From Ampullaceana balthica (taxonomy: Eukaryota > Mollusca > Gastropoda > Lymnaeidae): DNA of 64,000 bases. A program made the translations under genes and the position numbers. Positions 44,196-56,044 of this stretch are shown piece by piece; within the stretch, counting starts at the first letter, position 1, and every line of letters begins with the position of its first letter. The notes under the pieces were generated by a model. It searched no databases. It was not told where the DNA came from and saw only the letters and a list, made by a program, of their open reading frames with translations. The DNA lies in assembly GCA_944989445.1 (NCBI GenBank), contig CALYLW010000208.1:797975-861974 (forward strand), in the 5' to 3' direction.

Positions 44196-44985
44196 CGACA
44201 TCCAATGTTCATAGCCCCAAATCTATTGTTCATAGCCCCACATCTAATGTTCATAGCCCCACATCTATTGTTCATAGCCCCACATCTAATGATCATAGCC
44301 CCACATCTAATGTTCTTAACCCCACATCTAATGTTCCTAACCCCACATCTAATGTTCCTAGCCCCACATCTAATGTTCATAGCCGCACATCTAATGTTCA
44401 TAGCCCCACATCTAATGTTCATAGCCCCACATCTAATTTTCATAGCCCCACATCTAATGTTCATAGCCCCACATCTAATGTTCATAGCCCCACATCTAAT
44501 GTTCATAGCCCCACATCTAATGTTCATAGCCCCACATCCAATGTTCATAGCCCCAAATCTATTGTTCATAGCCCCATATCTAATGTTCATAGCCCCACAT
44601 CTATTGTTCATAGCCCCACATCTAATGATCATAGCCCCACATCTAATGTTCTTAACCCCACATCTAATGTTCCTAACCCCACATCTAATGTTCCTAGCCC
44701 CACATCTAATGTTCATAGCCGCACATCTAATGTTCATAGCCCCACATCTAATGTTCATAGCCCCACATCTAATGTTCATTGCCCCACATCTAATGTTCAT
44801 AGCCCCACATCTAATGTTCATAGCCCCACATCTAATGTTCATAGCCCCACATCTAATGTTCATAGCCCCACATCTAATGTTCATAGTCCCACATCTAATG
44901 TTCATAGTCCCACATCTAATGTTCATAGCCCCACATCTAATGTTCATAGCCCCACATCTAATGTTCTTAACCCCACATCTTTTAC
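44196..44985. repeat. 21-bp tandem array, about 37 units
   Basis: Unit atagccccacatctaatgtt plus c. The first 336 bp (16 units) are repeated with the same ordered variants from 44537. Both strands are open (301 and 273 codons) because the period is divisible by three. Confidence 0.96.
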
Positions 44986-45057
44986 TTTTTAAATAATACA
45001 CTCTAGTTGGTCATTACTGCTGCCCAAAAAAATGTTCCCACCTACGAGAGCAAACAA

Positions 45058-45189
45058 GTGTGTGTGTGTTTATGTGTGTGAGTGTGTGTGTGTATGTTTC
45101 TGTGTTTGTGTTTGTGTGTGTATTTGTGTGTGTTTGTGTGTGTGTGTGCGTGTGTGTGTTTGTGTGTGTGTGTGTTTGTGTGTGTGTTC

Positions 45190-45229
<40 letters not shown>

Positions 45230-45290
45230 TTGTGTGTGTTTGTGTGTGTGGTTGTGTGTGAGTGCATGTGTGTGTGTGTGTGTGCTTTTC
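45058..45290. repeat. (TG)n microsatellite, imperfect
   Basis: About 230 bp of TG repeats interrupted by single T, C or A changes. Confidence 0.95.
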
Positions 45291-45794
45291 CCCAGTTTTC
45301 CCAGCCTCGTCATTGCCTCCCCTGTAACCCTCCCCCCTCCTCTATTCTCACGCCACCTTTTATTATGTTAATTCAAGTGGCAATACTTATTTCAATATTC
45401 ATCTGGCCCTTGATCAGACATGCCAATTTGGAACGTAGAAACTCGGGATTCTGGTTCATGTGTCTGGGTCAACTATAATTGATACGCCAATCTATCTCAT
45501 TTGACGGGCATCTTTGAGGTTTACAGAATGAACTGACTATAAAATATGGATAACAACACACGTGACCCCGCACATTCACAAACTCCAGAAACCCAAGCGC
45601 TGTTCTGACAGGACACAAGAAGTCGTCCGGTCTGACCAGGTCCTGCCACACTTAACGGCCCCAAGTTCTAATACCAAGGAACCTGGTCACTGAAGCCACT
45701 GGGGATATGAGGATTAGTGAGTCGTCAATGACGTCACAAAACAACCGGCCACCCGACACTTGTTTAAAAAGTAATTGAGTCATGAGATTACTGT
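45291..45794. other. No gene recognised
   Basis: About 500 bp, C-rich at first. Short frames show no domain. Confidence 0.55.
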
Positions 45795-46310
45795 GTAAAT
45801 AAAATAAATCCGTAAAAATCCAAGTTTTTTACTATAAATCCTTTATGAACGAGAAGTAACTAAAAGAATGTTCATTATGATACGCAGCGCAAGACCATCC
45901 AAAAATACAAAATTGCAGTTGTGTCGTAAAACATGTATAATATAATGCGCACCGATCAGGAATATGTTTATAAAAAGTGTTGTCAATAAAATACGCTCCT
46001 TATTGCGCGACAGAAAGGCTGTTCAATATAATACTCACCGCGACGCTCTATCTCAAAAAATAACATGATACATAGGAATAAATAAAAATAATCTAAAAAA
46101 TCAATAATTCAATTACGGTACATGTGATCGATCTGAAATTTTGATACATTGTTTTTATCATCAGTACGAAACTGCCTGCAAAATTTCAGCTCGCTAGCTT
46201 ACGAGGAAGTGGGTTAAAAATTGATCCAAAGTTTTGGCGACAAGGGTGCAAGGGTTCAAGGGTGCAAGCAAGCAGACGCCACGAGTTAATATAAAGGATT
46301 TAAAAAGTTA
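45795..46310 (+). repeat. Dispersed 0.5-kb repeat, diverged copy
   Basis: Starts ataaatccgtaaaaatccaa, then ttttttactataaatccttt, and contains tgatcgatctgaaattttga. It ends gttaatataaaggatttaaa. The middle (near 45890-46050) has its own gcgc-rich motif series. Confidence 0.75.
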
Positions 46311-46658
46311 AATCGATCCACGTGGCGTTGAAGGCTACGGCGAGGAAATTTTACTCTTTGAAAATTTGTTTTTAAAAAAATTAATAAATTTAAAAAAATA
46401 TTTTTAAAAACATGGGGGCGGGGATTTTTAATATCAGAGACAACCAGAGAATTGTTAGTACATATGTACCTATTGAATAGTTCTATTCCTAGTACCTTTT
46501 GAGCCAGATTAGGTGGTGGGTATTTGAAGACACTATGTATATAGCTAACTGAACTTCATCTCCGGTTTTCTTGTGTGTAACTACTACTCATGTGAGAAGG
46601 TCACAGTCACTTTACTTGATTAAAATGTTAAAATATAATGATAAGAGCTGTGTCAAAA
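46311..46658. other. No feature seen
   Basis: About 350 bp with no recognisable repeat or gene. Confidence 0.55.
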
Positions 46659-47415
46659 GGGACGCTCGGTAGAAGTCAGATGACATCATAGCTCGGGAGA
46701 AGTCAGATGACATCATAGCTTGGGAGATTTCCGATGACATTTTAGCTTGGGGGAAAGTCAGATGACATCATAGCTCGGTAGAAGTCAGACGACATCACAG
46801 CTTGGGAGATTTCCGATGACATTTTAGCTTGGGGGAAGTCAGATGACATCATAGCTTGGGAGAAGAAATGACATCATAGCTTGGGAGAAGTCAGATGACA
46901 TCATAGCTTGGGGGATTTCCGATGACATTTTAGCTTGGGGGAAGTCAGATGACATCATAGCTCGGTAGAAGTGAGATGACATCATAGCTTGGGAGAAGTT
47001 AGATGACATCATAGCTTGGGAGAAGTCAGATGACATCATAGCTTGGGAGAGGTCAGATGACATCATAGATTGGGAGAAGTCAGATGACATCATAGCTTGG
47101 GAGAAGTCAGATGACATCATAGCTTTGGATATGTCAGATGAAATCATAGCTTGGGAGATGTCAAATGACATCATAGCTTGGGAGATGTCAGATGACATCA
47201 TAGCTTGGTAGATGTCAGATGACATCATAGCTTTGGAGAAGAAATGACATCATAGCTTTGGAGAAGTCAGATGACATCATAGCTTTGGAGATGTCAGATG
47301 ACATCATAGCTTGGGAGAAGTCAGATGACATCATAGCTTGTGAGAAGTCAGATGACATCATAGCTTGTGAGAAGTCAGATGACATCATAGCTTGGGAGAT
47401 GTCACATGACGTGAT
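46659..47415. repeat. 27-bp tandem array, about 28 units
   Basis: Unit gggagaagtcagatgacatc plus atagctt. A subset carries atttccgatgacattttagc. Multiple-of-three length gives short open frames (PDIIA/MMSSD-like), which are not genes. Confidence 0.95.
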
Positions 47416-47972
47416 TGCGAGCCCCCACTCCCATTCTCACCATGGCGTATTTTGTATCAATCGTTTGTAATGGATCAAATTGTTTGTGTGTCTATGTGTT
47501 TATTCCACCTCAATTCTTACACAGCTACACATCATCAAACAATTACAAACTTCTTTTAAAAACGAGGGCGGGGGAGGGGGGGGTCCGAAACAACAACAAT
47601 AAAAACTGACTATGAACCATTCGTTATTCTAGAATTGTACAATTCATTTAGTTGTACGGTCGCTCCAAGTTCCCGTCTTCTCATATCGTTAACATCTGAT
47701 ACGGCGCCACTCCATGGGACAAACTGACAAGTCGAATCAATCTTTTAAAATTATTATTTGTTTCACAAGATCATATAGAGTGGCGAAATTTTCTTGTTTC
47801 CTGACGTCATGTTTGAGAACATTGACCCAGCGATAGACACCGGAAGTAGAGCAAAATGATGTGGGCGTTGAAGAGTTAAATTATTAAGATGAAATATTTA
47901 CATCACATCAACCCTTTGTTCAAAGGCGGATTCAAAAAGAAAAAAGAAAAAGAAAAAAGAAAAAAAAAGAAA
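47416..47972. other. No feature seen
   Basis: About 560 bp with a G run and an A-rich run (47935-47972) and no recognisable element. Confidence 0.55.
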
Positions 47973-48053
47973 GTGTGGGCTTGTCAACAAATAAACATAG
48001 TGTGGGCTTGTCAACAAATGAACAGAGTGTGGGCTTGTCAACAAATGAAAAAA
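47973..48053. repeat. 27-bp tandem array, three units
   Basis: gtgtgggcttgtcaacaaat plus gaacaga, three copies. Confidence 0.92.
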
Positions 48054-48148
48054 CTCCGTGAACACCCCTCACATTTCCTTCCCACCTCCCATGTTCTTTT
48101 CGTCGCCATCTACTTAAACAGCCATTTAGATGTATAAAGATATAGAGG

Positions 48149-48418
48149 TGTAAATGGTTTGCATTTATATATATATTGTAGGCGTACTCACTTATCTCAA
48201 ACTTTTGTGCAATGAATCCTTGAAATACTATTGTCAACAAAATAACTTTAATATGGACACAATGTACAGAAATATCAAATTGAGGTTACACTTCGTGGAG
48301 ACATCAACACTACATTCTAGCCATCTTGAAAAATACTCTCGAATCTTCTTCCCCCTTTCTTCCCGCGCTTTCATTCACGTGACCTCTCCGTCATCCAACT
48401 CGTGATTCACACGTGACA
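48149..48418 (-). repeat. 3' LTR
   Basis: 270 bp. On the minus strand it runs from TGTCACGTGTGAATCACG to CACTTACA-type sequence, here ...AACCATTTACA. It aligns with 51490-51757 throughout, including cttcgtggagacatcaacac. Confidence 0.87.
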
Positions 48419-48431
48419 TTTACCCCCATCC
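48419..48431 (-). promoter_or_regulatory. Polypurine tract candidate
   Basis: Minus strand GGATGGGGGTAAA lies directly against the 3' LTR, the place where plus-strand priming occurs in LTR elements. Confidence 0.65.
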
Positions 48432-49016
48432 TTAAAAAAATGTTTATGAAATAAAACAGTTTTGGTCAAAATACAATAAAATTAATCTACATGTATATTC
48501 AAATTTCAAATATTCATCATCAATGGACACTCATTACGTTACACACAATATCTAGACATGAATATCAAGAAGGAAACATCTGCAGGACTTCGTCTACCTG
48601 TACTGAGAAAATGAAACTGAAATTTAAACACATCTGTAATTTTGTGTAATTAAAACAACATTTAACAATCAATATTCATAAAATTAAGTATATTATCCAA
48701 TGGAATTCACACATTGCTTCTTTTAATTTGTTCTGCAAATAATAATACTAATAATGAAACAGTCTCTGGTGTTATTGTTTATGAATTCACAGAATGTCTG
48801 AATTTATTGTCATTCTAATTAATATGTCTGTATTTATTGTCATTCTACTTAATATGTCTGCAACCACATTGTCCTTTCCCTTCACAGGTTTAATGTCGAA
48901 TTTGTAGTCGGCTAATAGCATAGCCTAGTTAAAAAATAGTCATTCTTCAATTGACGAGTATGAATTCAAATAGATGGGCTTTCAGTGTTTCTTCAGCCTA
49001 TTAATTGTTCAATAAT

Positions 49017-49388
49017 TCACCAACCATGACCACGATTATTTCCATTCATAATATCAATTCCAGCATCTTGAATTCGTCGCTTAGCTTTGAAGATGGTATT
49101 TTTGCTTCCAGATAATTCAACAGAATTTCGACCAGATGAGTCACTGTCAGTAGAAACCATTATCCGAAAACCACTGTCTGTTTCTATGTCTCTGATTTTG
49201 TTTAATACACAACCAATTATTCTTCCTACTTCAGATGATTCCACACAAATGGTCTCAGACTCACCATCACCATCTCTATCTCTGCTACCACATCCTTCAT
49301 CCCTTCTGCCATATACGTGATTGTCAATAGTGGCTACAGTGTCAGGAGTTCTTGTTTCTTCTCCATTCATCTTTATTCTATCATCCAT
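49017..49388 (-). CDS. KH-domain-like frame after gag in the LTR element
   Basis: 123 codons on the minus strand. Its start overlaps the end of the gag frame by 16 bases in a different frame. Residues about 50-110 resemble a KH RNA-binding domain: SEVGRIIGCVLNKIRDIETD, SGFRIMV, a variable DSDSSGR loop, VELSGSKNTIFKAKRRIQDAG. The diagnostic GxxG loop reads GCVL, so the key second glycine is absent and RNA binding may be lost. The N-terminal part is acidic and Arg/Gly/Asp-rich. KH domains of this sort occur in DDX43-like helicases; capture from a host gene is inference. Confidence 0.55.
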   Translation of the reverse strand: MDDRIKMNGEETRTPDTVATIDNHVYGRRDEGCGSRDRDGDGESETICVESSEVGRIIGCVLNKIRDIETDSGFRIMVSTDSDSSGRNSVELSGSKNTIFKAKRRIQDAGIDIMNGNNRGHGW

Positions 49389-50602
49389 GTCTTGGTTTTC
49401 ATTCTTCCTCCATGATCATAATTTCTTTTTCTGGAATCAAAACTATATCTGCCTCTCCATGATCGTCTACCTTGATTATAATTTCTATATATGGAATTAT
49501 GATTATATCTGCCACTCCATGATTGTCTACGTTTGTTTTCAAAGTGATCTTGTCTTGATTTTTCTTCTGTATTCTTTCTTATAGGGCTGCCATTATGTGA
49601 CACACTATTTGGTTGTCCTTTATTGTGGTAACATTGCCTCGCCATATGTCCTGGCTTGTTACAGTACCAGCAAATAGTTTGTCTGTTGCCTTGGTTTGGA
49701 AGACTCTGGTTTCTCATTCCTTGTATTTTTTCTTGGTTTTGATGTTGTACTGCTGCAAAGATATCTTGTCTTTTATCCATTTCCACATTTGGATGAGAAT
49801 CCTTGAATGTGCGTAATGTATTTGTTAGCTCTGCTTGAGTACGAACTTTCTTATCAGTTAAATATGTGAATAGAGCTGGTGTTGCATTTTCTAGGAACTT
49901 GTTAATTAACACCATGTCTAGTATGGCTTTGGATTGCTTGTACCTATTGCTGTAAGTTCTAGCCATTTTGTTAATTTAACTTGTAATTCATGTACTGTTA
50001 TCTGTGGATATTTGTCCATCTTAATTCTCATTTCATGAAATTATTTTCGATAATCATTTTGTGACTTCCCGAAATAACATAGAAGTGCCTTTTTGACATT
50101 TTTATATATGTTTTTGTCTTCTTTAGCTATAATGTTGTAAGCTTCGAATGCTTCTCCAGTTAGTTTAGTCATCAGTTGTGCTGGCAAATATTTTTCTTCA
50201 TCACCTTTCATGGCCATTATGGATTCAAAATAATCCAGATAAACATCCATTTTTTTCTTTCTGGCTATCATATTTTCTAACTTTGATTGTATCCTTCGGT
50301 GTTGACTTTACATTTGAGTCATTACCAGGATTGTAGCCTTTGCTCTGTACATCAATTTGTAGTTTTAATTTGTCATTTTTAAGTTGTCCAAGTTCTCTTT
50401 TTGCAACTGTTTCTTCTCTTTCAAGTATTTGTTTTTGCCTCTCTTCTTCTTTGGCTATTTTTCGCAACTCTTTTTCTTCAGCTATTGTTAGCTTCTCTTT
50501 TTCTTCCGCTATTCTTACTTTTTGTTCAATAAAGCCTTTCATTTCTTTTCCACTTAATCCGATCTCTTTAGCAATCATAGTGAATTCTTTATAGTTATCC
50601 AT
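49373..50602 (-). pseudogene. gag of the LTR element, frameshifted
   Basis: Pieces in order on the minus strand: 50602-50225, a Lys/Glu-rich coiled-coil-like N-terminus starting MDNYKEFTMIAKEIGLSG; 50271-50041, a capsid-like part with YLDYFESIMAMKGDEEKYLP; and 49966-49373, SCAN-like sequence (ILDMVLINKFLENATPALFT), then a zinc knuckle CWYCNKPGHMARQC (C-x2-C-x4-H-x4-C) and an Arg/Gly/Tyr-rich tail. At least two frameshifts separate the pieces. SCAN-like gag is known from Gmr1-like Gypsy elements, consistent with that lineage. Confidence 0.8.
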
Positions 50603-51476
50603 GTTTAGTTATATGGAATTATATGAGTCAAGCAATTCAGTAATTATTGATTAAAGTATACATCCTCCAAATGAGAAAATCTTGAATATGTTAATTCGAA
50701 ACAAGTGACACATCTAAACTATTAAATTTAATATTGACAAAATGAGGCAACAAAGTATCCTCACACGGGATGTATACTATATGTATACTCTCCTTTAGAT
50801 TGACAAAACACATCCGATAGTCCAAAGTTTTGAATAAAATAAGTCATTTAGTCAAATTTTCCGATTTCCGAACTTTAGAGTAGTTTTTAGACACTTTAGT
50901 TCAATCCATGAATCCATATTGCAATTCCCACAATTTTTACACAATTAATGGATATAACGTAAGTTCCTTGATTCAAATTTTACACTGACACAGTTGTCAA
51001 TAGTCCATAGCTTCCCAAGTTCAAGGTTATGTTTACAGTTATTTCCCGGAATCGTCTAGCTTGTTAGGCTTGCTGACGTAAAGACCTACCAGCTCTCGGT
51101 AGTGTGTACACTGTAGTAGGCTTGTTCTGTGTCGACTGTGTGACCGTATGGTTAGGACCAACTTGTCTGACCCAGTTTTACACAGCGCACGCAGTGATCA
51201 CGTGTGTTTAAGCCGCCATATTGAAATACTTATAATATTCCTTCAATCTTCAAAAGTTTATACACTGCCTCACACGGCCTTTAATATTCACAAAATACGA
51301 TGGCTGATAATATTTCTTCTTTTAATGAACACTTCCCTTTTGTGAATACAAAAGGATTGTCACTTCCACGACGAACACGTTTCTGTACCGTGTTAACAGT
51401 ACTATTTTCATAATTTAATTATCCTTATAACACTAATAATACCCGCCTCATCTCATGATCTCATGTCCATGTGCTT
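50603..51476 (-). other. Leader region of the LTR element
   Basis: About 870 bp between the primer binding site and gag. No coding motif is seen. It would form the 5' leader, where packaging signals usually lie. Confidence 0.5.
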
Positions 51477-51488
51477 CTTCTGACACCA
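51477..51488 (-). promoter_or_regulatory. Primer binding site candidate
   Basis: Minus strand TGGTGTCAGAAG lies two bases inside the 5' LTR CA end. It starts TGG, as expected for pairing with the CCA end of a tRNA. Confidence 0.7.
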
Positions 51489-51489
51489 A

Positions 51490-51757
51490 TGTAAGTGGTT
51501 TGTTTTTATATATGTTGTAGGCGTACTCACTTATCTCAAACTTTTGTGCAATGAATCCTTGAAATACTATTGTCAACAAAATAACTTTAATATGGACACA
51601 ATGTACAGAAATATCAAATTGAGGTTACACTTCGTGGAGACATCAACACTACATTCTAGCCATATTGGAAAACACTCTCGAATCTTCCTCCCCCTTTCTT
51701 CCCGCGCTTTCATTCACGTGACCTCTCCGTCATCCAATTCGTGATTAACACGTGACA
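51490..51757 (-). repeat. 5' LTR
   Basis: 268 bp, minus strand, from TGTCACGTG to ...CCACTTACA. It would carry the element's promoter. Differences from the 3' LTR include cgtgattaaca versus cgtgattcaca, and a shorter TA run. Confidence 0.87.
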
Positions 51758-52278
51758 ATAGGTATAGAGGTATAGAGGTATGGAGGTATACAGTTATAGA
51801 GGTATACAGGTATGGAGGTATACAGGTATGGAGGTATACAGGTATAGAGGTATGGAGGTATAGAGGTATATGGGCATACAGATATGGAGGTATAGAGGTA
51901 TAGAGGTATGGAGGTATTGGGGTATACAGGTATGGAGGTATAGAGGTATGGAGGTATGGAGGTATGGAGGAATAGATGTATAGAGGTATAGAGGTATAGA
52001 TGTATAGAGTATAGATGTATAGATGTATAGAGGTATTGAGGTATGGAGGTATTGAGGTATTGAGGTATAGAGGTTAGATGTATAGAGGTATACATGTATA
52101 GAGGTATACAGGTACACAGGTATACAGGTATAGAGGTAGAGAGGTATACAGGTATAGAGGTATACAGGTATACAGGTATAGAGGTATACAGGTATAGAGG
52201 TATACAGGTATAGAGGTATTCAGGTATAGATGTATACAGGTATGGAGGTATACAGGTATGGATGTATAGAGGTATAGT
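51758..52278. repeat. 8-bp tandem array (ggtataga type)
   Basis: About 65 units of ggtataga, ggtataca or ggtatgga, with a few gaatag/gatgtata variants. The minus-strand YLYTSIP frame is a repeat product. Confidence 0.95.
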
Positions 52279-54320
52279 GGTCATGTAAGGCACAGTTTTT
52301 AAAACAAACTCTTTTTTTTAATGTTATATGTTTTACATTATCCGTCCAATATTATCTTGACGTAGCTATTGGGTTTTTCATATACGTGTAGTTGGATTTT
52401 AATTGAAAAGTAATTTTAAAAACATAATTCATTACCAAATACTAATCTTACAGCACGATCCAAAATATAATATTTTGTTTATGGCTACTTTTACATACTA
52501 AATATTAATATTTAAAAAGAAGTAAAAATGTTATTTCAAGGAAGGGAAATAAATTGATAGAATTATTCTATTTGTTTCAGTTTCCATTCACATCAATCTA
52601 GTTTTTAAAATTTGAAGAGAAAAAAATAAGAATTAAAGAGACATGAACTTCAAATCAGGACTATGTATAAAAACTAAACACCTATTGGACTGCACTAAAA
52701 TATTTAGAGTCAGTCATTAATTTAAAATGTCTATTTCCCTATTCTTCTATACAAAAACAAACAAACAAACAACCAAAAAAAAACACCACGATGCAGAATT
52801 TCATTTATAAACTAAAAAAGTTTCGCTTTTTAATACAAGATTGTCACAACTAATGGAACGTGAAGTTCGCAATGATACTCAACATTTACTGCAACATCAT
52901 TTTACCCACATTTAGTACCGCATATTTCAGTTTTCCCCGCCTAAGCTTTCACCTTCTATACTTCTACTCCACAGACAATAATCCCTTTTCCCCAAACGTC
53001 ATCACTCTAATCCCACCTTGTAAACCCACCCATGTCCCACAAAACCATCTGACATGTTTTCAACGACTTCTGCTCACTCTCGGCTCGATTCTCATTCAGC
53101 AGTTAATCTTTTGGCGTTGCACCAGAATCAATGCTAAATCTCCATGCAAGGAAACGATGTGGCGACTCCTGATATTTCAAAGTCTTCGGTTCTCTCCTTA
53201 TAGTGTCGATAAAATTAACTTGAATTCATTTTGTTTAACTGTCATTCAAAGAATGTTAAATTGTGAGCTTCTAAAACATGTCTGTAGGCTGTCAAGAATT
53301 TGCCCATCCTGAAAAATCCCATGACCTTTAACAAATAACATGTCTGTAAACTAACTAAATTATGTGTTAATACTACGTTGCAAGAAATCGGTGATGTGCT
53401 GCTACAAACAATGTCTCTCGATTCTCTTTAGATTTTACCTCCAATGCGGACATCACATTAATACAGATCAATACAAACACTTGTGGAGGGCGGGGATGGG
53501 GGGGGGGCTTGAATCCCTTAAAAACTCGTCTGCGACACTATTTGCATTTTAAAAAATCTTGAAAGTCTACGTTTAGCCATGAGTGGACTTACTGCCATCC
53601 GCCGTATCCCTGTCGAGGCCTTGTCGAGGGACAATTTAAAACCTATTCAGTACTGGCATTACGACACTACGATGGCGGCAATTAAATGTTCCACTTCAAC
53701 GAAGTTGTACAGTAAATGGCTAATCAAGGGTGAAATTGAGGCAGTTCTATCTCTAGGAGGGCTCAATTTCAGAGCAACATAATTGCAAAGTTAATGCGAG
53801 CTTATTACAGTAAGAAAATGTTTTCCTTTGAAAATGTTATATTTTCTTTAAGCGATGTTTTCATTGTTATAATCAGTTTTAAAAAATATATTCTTTTAAG
53901 TGCTTTCGATAATATTTGATTTCATTTCTGAACTTTTACATAAGCTAATGAACACTGGCTGTCTCTTAGGTAAGTACTACTTTTCATTTGTTTTATTTTT
54001 TTCTAAAAAATTCCTGTCATCTAGAATTTAACAATGACTTCTAATTTAGGATTCGCCTCGAGTTCTTAGAATTTTATGCACAAGTTAATAAAAAAAATTA
54101 GGAAACATAATTTCCAGGAACAAATTTACATTTTTGTTGCCAAAACTATCTAAGGAATACAGACCAGAAAATCTGGAGAAATCAAAACATGAGAGATAAA
54201 TCTGAATTATTTAACAAAGCTAAACATAGTATCAAATGTCTTTACCCATAAAGCACAGAGCAACAATGAATTCATACAAATAATGTGTGCTAGTGGTACT
54301 GTATGTCAAATTGGTATGTT
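52279..54320. other. No gene recognised
   Basis: About 2 kb, AT-rich. The longest frame (52860-53312, plus strand) has no recognisable domain. This is the longest stretch without a repeat array or an identified element. Confidence 0.55.
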
Positions 54321-54375
54321 GTTACTGGAGCTGTCGGTCAAATACAAGTTGTTACTGGAGCTGTCGGTCGAATAT
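54321..54375. repeat. Short direct duplication beside the 16-bp array
   Basis: gttgttactggagctgtcgg plus tcaaata occurs twice in succession. Confidence 0.85.
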
Positions 54376-54408
54376 GTTAAGTTCAGATTGATATAAAAAG
54401 TATGAAAA

Positions 54409-55960
54409 GTATGGCTGATGGAAAGTATGGCTGATGGAAAGTATGGCTGATGGAAAGTATGGCTGATGGAAAGTATGGCTGATGGAAAGTATGGCTGATG
54501 GAAAGTATGGCTGATGGAAAGTATGGCTGATGGAAAGTATGGCTGATGGAAAGTTTGGCTGATGGAAAGTATGGCTGATGGAAAGTATGGCTGATGGAAA
54601 GTATGGCTGATGGAAAGTATGGCTGATGGAAAGTATGGCTGATGGAAAGTATGGCTGATGGAAAGTATGGCTGATGGAAAGTTTGGCTGATGGAAAGTAT
54701 GGCTGATGGAAAGTATGGCTGATGGAAAGTATGGCTGATGGAAAGTATGGCTGATGGAAAGTATGGCTGATGGAAAGTATGGCTGATGGAAAGTTTGGCT
54801 GATGGAAAGTATGGCTGATGGAAAGTATGGCTGATGGAAAGTATGGCTGATGGAAAGTATGGCTGATGGAAAGTATGGCTGATGGAAAGTATGGCTGATG
54901 GAAAGTATGGCTGATGGAAAGTTTGGCTGATGGAAAGTATGGCTGATGGAAAGTATGGCTGATGGAAAGTATGGCTGATGGAAAGTATGGCTGATGGAAA
55001 GTATGGCTGATGGAAAGTATGGCTGATGGAAAGTATGGCTGATGGAATGTATGGCTGATGGAAAGTATGGCTGATGGAAAGTATGGCTGATGGAAAGTAT
55101 GGCTGATGGAAAGTATGGCTGATGGAAAGTATGACTGATGGAAAGTATGGCTGATGGAAAGTATGGCTGATGGAAAGTATGGCTGATGGAAAGTATGACT
55201 GATGGAAAGTATGGCTGATGGAAAGTAAGGCTGATGGAAAGTATGACTGATGGAAAGTATGGCTGATGGAAAGCATGATTGATGGAAAGTATGGCTGATG
55301 GAATGTATGGCTGATGGAAAGTATGGCTGATGGAAAGTATGGCTGATGGAAAGTATGGCTGATGGAAAGTATGGCTGATGGAAAGTATGGCTGATGGAAA
55401 GTATGGCTGATGGAAAGTTTGGCTGATGGAAAGTATGGCTGATGGAAAGTATGGCTGATGGAAAGTATGGCTGATGGAAAGTATGGCTGATGGAAAGTAT
55501 GGCTGATGGAAAGTATGGCTGATGGAAAGTATGGCTGATGGAATGTATGGCTGATGGAAAGTATGGCTGATGGAAAGTATGGCTGATGGAAAGTATGGCT
55601 GATGGAAAGTATGGCTGATGGAAAGTATGGCTGATGGAAAGTATGGCTGATGGAAAGTATGACTGATGGAAAGTATGGCTGATGGAAAGTAAGGCTGATG
55701 GAAAGTATGACTGATGGAAAGTATGGCTGATGGAAAGCATGATTGATGGAAAGTATGGCTGATGGAAAGTATGGCTGATGGAAAGTATGGCTGATGGAAA
55801 GTATGGCTGATGGAAAGTATGACTGATGGAAGTATGGCTGATGGAAAGTATGGCTGATGGAAAGTATGGCTGATGGAAAGTATGGCTGATGGAAAGTATG
55901 GCTGATGGAAAGTATGGCTGATGGAAAGTATGGCTGATGGAAAGTACGGCTGATTGAAAG
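54409..55960. repeat. 16-bp tandem array, about 97 units
   Basis: Unit gtatggctgatggaaa. Rare variants recur at fixed spacing: gcatgattgatgg at 55273 and 55737, and gtaaggctgatgg at 55227 and 55691, both 464 bp apart, which is 29 units; gtttggc at 54553, 54681, 54793 and 54921 in 128/112/128 bp steps. Three units make a 48-bp frame, so long minus-strand frames (up to 594 codons) appear. Confidence 0.96.
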
Positions 55961-56044
55961 TAAAAACTGAATGATTTAAAATACATATTTGTTGGTTTAA
56001 AGTACGCAATGGCTGATTAAAATTAAAAGTACATAAATATAAGT

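Larger units (their letters stand above)
48149..51757 (-). mobile_element. LTR retroelement with gag and KH-like frame, no pol, 3.6 kb
   Basis: Two direct repeats (48149-48418 and 51490-51757) start TG and end CA on the minus strand and differ by a few bases and short indels. A primer-binding-site-like TGGTGTCAGAAG directly follows the 5' LTR (51488-51477). A purine-rich GGATGGGGGTAAA precedes the 3' LTR (48431-48419). Between them are a broken gag (50602-49373) and a KH-like frame (49388-49017). No protease, reverse transcriptase, RNase H or integrase motif is seen in 3.1 kb. It is probably a non-autonomous, Gypsy-type derivative using enzymes in trans. The flanks (agagg and atagg) match at 4 of 5 bases. 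Confidence 0.85.

Noticed and set aside
44091..45001. Heptad-like HLMFIAP and CGAMNIR repeat proteins
   Set aside because: Heptapeptides come from the 21-bp unit length on both strands. No evidence of a real coding exon.
47932..48240. Minus-strand frame across the 27-bp triplet array and A-rich run
   Set aside because: Low-complexity sequence spanning a repeat and the LTR edge; no domain.
52860..53312. 150-codon open frame
   Set aside because: No recognisable domain, AT-rich context, no splice or promoter evidence; length is compatible with chance.
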